Source: Lasiosphaeris hirsuta (lineage: Eukaryota > Ascomycota > Sordariomycetes > Sordariales > Lasiosphaeriaceae). From it: a DNA stretch of 64,000 nt. The position numbers were made by a program, and so were the translations under genes. Where the stretch lies: the NCBI GenBank assembly GCA_030549175.1, contig JAUKUA010000002.1, positions 310,001-374,000 of the forward strand. The letters are read 5' to 3'. The stretch's first letter is position 1, and each line of letters begins with the position of its first letter. This document shows, one piece after another, positions 57,701-64,000 of this stretch. The notes beneath the pieces are model-generated. The model made no database searches and was not told where the DNA came from. It worked only from the letters and a program-made list of their open reading frames with translations.

Positions 57701-60700
57701 CCTATGTCAAAGAGCTCTTCGGGGACCAATACCTCCTGACATTTCCTTCGCCGCGCCTCGGCATGAGCCACATGGTAGCGAGGCGCCAGGGGCAATACCG
57801 TATCTATCTCGGGCATCGCAACGGCCACGTGGTAATTCAGGCGGTTAACCGCGGCAAGGTCCTAGAATACGTGCCATCCGTTGTATTCTCCGGTACCAAC
57901 ACGTGCGACTTACCTCTAGGCCTCGTCCGAGACTACGTACACTGGCTCGATCTGGGCTCGGGCCGGTTAAAGATCCGGAAGAAGCCTCATGTATGGCGCA
58001 CCAGAGGGAGCGACTGGATCTTGGAAGTCAGGAAGCGCCGAGCGTACCTGGGGCGAAATAAGGCCTCCCTCGTCGGCCCGTACTCGTATCTCGCCCAGAT
58101 GGTAGCAGGAATCTTAGGCGGCTTCGAAGACTCACGCAAACTGGTCATCTTTCAACCCCTGTGGCCAAATGGCACATTATCGGTCGAGCTCAGAAACCTC
58201 GACCTCAGCTTCTTGGTTAACGACAAGGGCCTCTTGGAATGCCGAGAAGTCGGGGCCGAGGTGGATCCGGACCAAGACGCGGGGACGCTCTATGGCTTCC
58301 GCAGCGGGCTGGTCCTGCGTGCCGTCGGCGCCGAGGGCGAGCGCAGCATCCTCGTGCCGCTCGGAGCGGTGAGCTGGAGCCGTGAGGGCATACACGTTAG
58401 CGTTCTTATGGGCGGTGCCGACTACTACGGTAGGTTCGGTATCGACCAGGTCCTCGGGCAGCTGACTTGCCCCCCGAGCCGGAGCTGCTGTATGCTAAGG
58501 CCCTGCTCCACGCCCTCACATCCTTCGCTCTGCCTAACAGCCTCACGCGGCGGACCGGCGCCGAGGAGTCCCTGCGGACGCTCGAGTCAGGCCGGGGCCA
58601 GCCGTGGCAGCCCTCGGCGACGGCGCCAAGAAAAGCCTTACGGTGCTTAGGAAGCTTACCCCGCAGCGGAACTACTACCCACCGGACAGGCAGCGTTTCT
58701 AAACGGCGAGATAGGACGGCTCGCTTACCGTAGCCGTCCAGCACGAAAGCTACCGACCGGTGGTAAGCGGCATCCTGGAGAGGTCGGAGCAGCTCTGCGC
58801 GTTCGCTGACAGCACGGGCGGCGCAAGCGCTAGCCTCGAGGCGCACATGGAGCCGCCGGCATCTTAGCTCCATCGCCGTGCCGAACGCCAGCGCCTCTGC
58901 TACGAGCGTACTACATCCCGCCGAGCCGAGCTGGACCCGGCGGCGGGGGAGCTGTCGTCTACCTACCAGCCGTAGGACCGCGAGCTGACGCTACCCGAAG
59001 TAACCCGCGTATATCACCTAGCGGAATCGTTCCTCTGCCGCCTACGTGAGATCCACATGGCTAGGTCCCTGAGAGCATCACTGTAGCGTTGGCAGCGGAT
59101 CGGCGGCTTTCACGAGGGGTAGGAGGGCAACGCCGTTCTGCCGCTCGCCGATCTCGTCAGTAGTAACATCGCTGAGTAATGGGGTAGCCTAGTAGACACC
59201 TTCCGTAGCACCGACCGCGGCCGCCCTTACGAAGCCCTGTTTAAGCTCGCTCTCTTGGCCTTCTCTCCTGAGCCGGATACAGATATGCTGCGATTCTTCG
59301 CCGCATATCATCATCTAGACGAGCTCAGAGCCCTGCAGCCACCGAGGCATCCTTTGTTTGCCGATTTCGAGCCCGGGCAGACGCCGACACTGCAGTCTCT
59401 CCAGCGCGTGGTATCGGCTACTTTTGACGAGACTGACTTTGCCACCACGGTGCCGTTGCGGTACACTTCTGGGGGGGCCGTCTACACGTTTGAAGGGGAC
59501 CAAGAGGAGCGCCTGAGCCAATGTCGACAGGAGGCCGATAGCTTTGCCGACTTCATATTACAGCAGTGGCCCAGCCCGGAACCGTCGGCCGGGGGCTTCG
59601 GGGCTCAGGAGCTCGACGTCGCTCGGGCCATGGGCGCGGTGTTATCCGAATGGCGTCGGATGTACAGGAATCTGAGGCTTTCGGAATATTCCGATGCCGC
59701 CTAGCATATTTTAGATAACTACCCAGGTAAACCAGATGAGTCCACCCCGGCGTCCTGGGACCCCGGTGCCAATGAACCCTTTTCCCTCACACGGAGCGGT
59801 GGGCCTGCCGTGCCTTTGCTAGTTCGGGACGCCTGCTTCTACATCAGCGACCCGGCGGCCGGTGCCCCTCGGACACAGGCTTGCCACGACGAAGGCCCAT
59901 CGCTGCGGCCCCGAAATCCAGCCCAGCGTGTCCAACATATGCGGCGCGAGGTGGCAGCCGGCACAAGTCGCCCCAGACGTAGAGAAGTGGCCGAATTGGG
60001 CGCTATCCTCTCACGCTTTACTACGTCCCCCGATGGTACGCGGAGTGATTATAGCAACAGTCTAAGAAGTAGCCTCGCTGCGCTCGAAAGGGCTAGCGGC
60101 CGTGCGGAGGAGAACGGGGGGGACGACCGAGTCCCGGACCTTACGGTCGTGGAGGCCCAAATTTCCGATGCCCTCTCCAGCGTAGAGGGTAAGCGGGAGG
60201 CGGTCACCGCGGCATTTTCTAGCGGAGACCCTCGCTTTAGGTAGCTCGGGCTGGCGGGCCTGTGGCCGTGGACCAGCGCGGGTACGCTTCTCGAGCTCTT
60301 GCGTTCTAGTAACGCCTACCCGTTGGGCCTGCCGGCGAGAAAGCTCCTGGTCTCATACGGCTTAAGTGTGGCACGGCTCTAGCGGCTCCGGCGTATCAGA
60401 TCTGCTCAACGGCAAGGGGACACGGCCAGGGCGGCGGCGGAATGGTGAAACGTTAACTATGCTTCGTGGAGCCCCTTAGACCTGTTAGATTGGCTACTCC
60501 TCGAGATCAACAGTAACCTGCTTATCCGCCCGGAGTAGGTCGATGTGGCCCATGCCATCCTCTACCCGGCGTCGGTGTCTAACTCGGTGCTATAGATGAA
60601 CATGGGCTATGGGAAAACCTCGTACATCGTGCCCATGGCCATGTCGGTCCTAGCTGACGGTGTCTAGCTGGCGTGCCTGATTGTGCCCCGAGCCTTGCTC

Positions 60701-63700
60701 TCCTAAACGGCGTAGGCTATGTAAGCGCGGCTGGGCGGGCTCGTCGGCCGCGACATCATATACGTCCCCTTCTCCCGCCGGACCCCCAAGGCACCGGCTA
60801 TAATCCCGCTCTATTCGGGGCTCCACGAGCGGGCAAGGCTCCGTTATGGCATCGTACTAGCCACGCCCGAACACGTCCTGTCCTACAAGCTCGGCGGTCT
60901 GCAGCGGCTCGCCGACTCGCTGCTCGATGAGGCGTGTGAGATGATCGCCTTCTAAGCACGGCTGTCTGAAACCTGCCGTGACGTGCTTGATGAGTCCGAC
61001 TATACCTTGGGGGTTAAGACGTAGCTTATCTATCCCAGTGGGCCGTAGCTGCCCCTGGACGGGTAGCCGGACCGGTGGGTGGTAGTATAAGGCCTCTTGC
61101 TGCTCGCCGAGGACTACCTCCCCGGGATCTAGTAGGACTTTCCGTATAGTCTCGAGCTCTGAGAGACGGGGTAGATTTCCCGTGGCGCACTTTCTCTAGG
61201 CGGACGCCGAAGACGAGCTGATGTGCCGTATTGCGAGGGACGTTAGTAGCGGAAGGACCGTCGTGCTTGCCCGGGCGAGGCTGGCGTAGAGATTCTCTAG
61301 CGCCCTCGTCTAAGGGATGCTCCTTAGTGACCGAGCCGACCCTGGCTTAGTCGAGCTGGTAGCTAGGTAGTTCCCCAACGCCAAGGCGGCGTCGGATAGT
61401 ATCCTACTTGTTCACGGGCTTCTGCGGAAGCGTATCCTTACTATCTGTCTGAAGAAGCGATGGAATGTGTAGTACGGCTTCTATCTTATGAGATATTTCG
61501 TAGTAGTTCCCTTCGATACCAAAGGAGTACCGTCGGAGTAGTTGGAATTTGGCCACCCTGATGTAGCCCTTGTCTTGACGTGCCTGTCCTTCTATTACGT
61601 AGGTATCACTGTAACTTAATTTCGCCAAAGCTTACAGTACGTCTTATGCTCCAACGACCCGGTAGCTAAGTATGACAAGTGGACGTAGGGTCTCGATGGT
61701 GTTATGCCGGGGCACCTAAGCTACTGTAACGCCACCAGTCTCGATAATTAAAAACAGGTAGATCAGTTGTGGCATATCTTCCGGCTTAGCCAGACTGTGC
61801 TGAATTACTATATGAACAACTTTTTGTTTCCGGCCTATGTAAGACAGTTCGACATTAAGATGTAGACTTCGGGATGAGATCTTCCTCTTGTGCTACTTCC
61901 CGTACCTCTAGAAGCGTCTCTTGCCACTTCTCTATCCCTTCGCCCTATATCGACCGGGTTCAGCGGGACCAACGATAATAGGCTGTTACTTCCACTTATG
62001 ATTAAGTAACAGGACCTCGAGAGCCTATGTCACACGAATGCCGAAGTCCTTACCTATCTCTTCTAGCTACGTAATCACGAATATTGTTATGTTCTATAGT
62101 AAGTAAACCGAGAGGAAGAACTGATGGTAGAGCTCTTATATAGGCATATCAGGGTTCTAATCAACGTCGGCGTCTACGTTCTGGAGTAGGACAACAAATC
62201 TCTTGTTAACATGTGGCTGTCTAAAGATGCCTAAGCTAAGGTAGCCGTCTACTTTAGGACAAATAACCGACCCTAGGTTTAGTACCGGAACTGTAAGAAG
62301 GCACTTTTAATCTCTATCCCCTTTTCCGAGGCCCTTAACAAATACCTTGTCTATCTCGACGAGGCATATACTAGGGGCGTCGATCTCAGGCTACCTCGAA
62401 ATGCTCGGGGAGCCCTCACTCTAGCCCTCGGCCAGACTAAGGATCATACCATTCAAGGTATTAACCAAGCCCCCCTCCCCCCCAATCACTTCGCTACCTT
62501 TTCCCATATAACCCTCTCCCCCCCCTGTTTACTCTCCTCTTTCTTAGCTTCCTTATACGGAGTCCATAACCATACATAAAAACTCTCGATGGCTACAATA
62601 AGATCTAACTTGAATAATCAAGCTGCCATGAGGTTCCGTGCCCTCGGGAATACGTAGGCCGTCGTCTTTTTCGCCCCGCCTGAGGTATACCAAAGTATAG
62701 TCAATATCTGTAAGCTCCCGAGAGGCTAACCTGTTAACTCATCGTATATTGTCACCTAGCTCCTAGAATAGACATGCCACGCTAACGAGTAGCTGCGGGG
62801 CCTCTATCTTACATAAGGTTACGATTTTTGCCGCCGTACGGGCGCCCAGCTTCGCTATAGCAATTTTCTAGAGGACGAAGTAGACCGTGCCAAGCTGCTC
62901 AGCGTCATTCGCCGGCCCGAGCGGCAGACCCTTGTAACGTTATATGGCGCCGAAACGGCGGCGGGTCGCCCTTCTTCGCCCCCCGTGGCAGGTTCTTTCC
63001 CCCCTGGGAAGCTATACGACCTCATGCTAGAGCTCAACAGGCAGCAAGAGATAAGTAGCGGCGACAAGGGGCACAACTCTGTTCTCGAGGAGGTAGAGCA
63101 AGAACGGGAAGTTAAGTTCTAAGCAGAGTAAGTTCGGCAGACGCAGGAGCGCCCGACTTATGAGGCGCTCCGGTTCCCCGGGCTTCACCCGGCCATCCGC
63201 CGCTTTGTTGAGACAGGCAAGCTCAACGGGGAGCTCGGATATCAGCATGCTTTCAGCGCCATGGCGAGCACGAGGATTGGCCGTGAATATGGCGCCCCCC
63301 AGGCGAAGGAGTCGCGGCTGTTCGTTTCGGGCGAGTATATGCGAACCATTACGCTACGTGATGGCAGCGATATTGATGACTTTCTGGTAAGCGTGAACCC
63401 GGTCGTCTAGCTCTATCCACAAAAAAAAAAAAACTGAAACTCTCTTTAGCGTCCGGTAGAATGGATCCTGCTGAACCCGACTAGCCAAATCGCCCTCATA
63501 GTGGTGCCCGAGGAGGCCGAATTTTTGATTCCCATGCTCCGCGAAACTACCAGCAGTAAGCGAGGCGCACTCACGCACCTCATCACCTACGTGCTGCCAC
63601 TGAGCCGCGACATGTCCAACTTTGATGGCCTGCTCCACTCTCTGCCCCCGTTACCTGCGGGCCACCAAGTCAGCGGGCGGCTCTGGATGAAACTCGACAT

Positions 63701-64000
63701 CTTCGCCGGCCGCCTGTATGCCGGCTTCGATAAGTGTACCAATCTCAGGAGATACATGGAGAGCCCAGACGGTGCTGCCTTGTCGGCAAATCCCGCAGGC
63801 TTCCTCCTCGAGTGGCTAGCGCTGCGCCGCAAGGGGCAGGACATTACCCACACCCCTATGTCATACGTCTGCCAGGGGTGACCCCTGCGCGAAGACCACC
63901 ACCTGTTTGCGGTACAGGAGGGCCATTTCCCAGTCAACCTTGACCCGGTCGTCGAGTCTACTGGGAGCGGAGGTGTCTGGGACTCGGATAGGGACTCGAG
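54781..64000 (+). pseudogene. Giant DUF3638-family gene, RIP-decayed, runs off the right edge
   Basis: Family members are very large proteins (about 3000 residues) with DUF3638 and DUF3645 and a P-loop-like motif. The decayed copy keeps family order. N-terminus: MASLLESVFNHVVLPPKLPG (54781). Then GGRLQ-like ALQWDFPGRAARIPLAAFSD (about 55276). A long middle frame is open at 57580-58650. Near 60596 comes MNMGYGKTSYIVPM, the P-loop-like core, then LGGLVGRDIIYVPFSRR and ATPEHVLSYKLGGLQRLADS (60866). Further on are VYLDEAYTRGVDLRLPRNAR (about 62350) and QAAMRFRALGNT (62622). Last block: FLIPMLRETTSSKRGAL (63522) and WMKLDIFAGRLYAGFDKCTN (63687), after a 63-nt intron at 63387-63449. Stops are mostly TAG/TAA where Gln fits and one TGA at 63879 where Arg fits. 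61-62.8 kb is more decayed than 55-60 kb. Confidence 0.85.

Noticed and set aside
57580..58650. A functional 356-residue gene
   Set aside because: It is the middle part of the DUF3638 relic; the reading before and after continues the same family and its own start is arbitrary.
54781..64000. Several separate small genes across the 54.8-64 kb region
   Set aside because: The longer frames are in the order of one DUF3638-family protein with stop codons between them; they are pieces of one decayed gene.
1..64000. CRISPR array or bacterial-type operon features
   Set aside because: No regular direct repeats with unique spacers; introns and gene families are fungal.
1..64000. tRNA or rRNA genes
   Set aside because: No cloverleaf-like B-box or rRNA core sequence recognised by eye; a covariance search would be needed to exclude a tRNA fully.

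Overview
The window reads as a euchromatin/repeat mosaic from a filamentous ascomycete, most likely a Sordariomycete. Coding genes carry 47-82 nt introns with GT-AG ends (a few GC-AG). The gene families are typical of Pezizomycotina: Zn2Cys6 regulators, CFEM protein, AA9 lytic polysaccharide monooxygenase, phosphoketolase, PigL_N/HeLo-like protein, alpha/beta-hydrolase-NB-ARC-TPR protein and a DUF3638 giant protein. The decayed genes have stop codons mainly at positions where CAG, CAA or CGA would be expected, which is the signature of repeat-induced point mutation (RIP; C-to-T, mostly in CpA). Species cannot be named from the sequence.

Layout. 0-24 kb holds mostly intact metabolic and regulatory genes: a Zn2Cys6 regulator entering from the left edge, a GFA-type enzyme, a VOC-fold protein, an M20 amidohydrolase, a Nudix hydrolase and a phosphoketolase. 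Among them are two decayed genes, an NLR-like protein at 7.1-10.0 kb and a secreted Thr-rich protein at 13-14 kb. 24-42 kb holds a SANT-like protein, a single-pass membrane protein, a CFEM protein, a PigL_N protein and an AA9 enzyme, separated by long gene-poor stretches with simple and degenerate tandem repeats.

42.25-48.06 kb is a 5.8-kb DNA transposon-like element with ~180-bp terminal inverted repeats. It is extremely AT-rich and decayed inside and carries a younger nested Tc1/mariner copy (42.89-44.26 kb) whose transposase has one stop codon. 49-54 kb holds short lineage-type genes (kinase-like, membrane protein with a nonsense codon, an HTH-like protein). From 54.78 kb to the right edge runs one long decayed gene of the DUF3638 family, recognisable almost end to end despite dozens of stops.

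There are no operons in this type of genome. The genes look independently transcribed, with no biosynthetic cluster visible. The main theme is genome defence and decay: RIP has hit an NLR-like gene, a giant DUF3638 gene, transposons and several fragments, while adjacent housekeeping-type genes are untouched. No rRNA, tRNA or CRISPR was recognised. Intron positions are my own reading of frame and splice sites; every multi-exon model given as a CDS was checked for a length divisible by three, except the partial gene at the left edge and the phosphoketolase with its frameshift.
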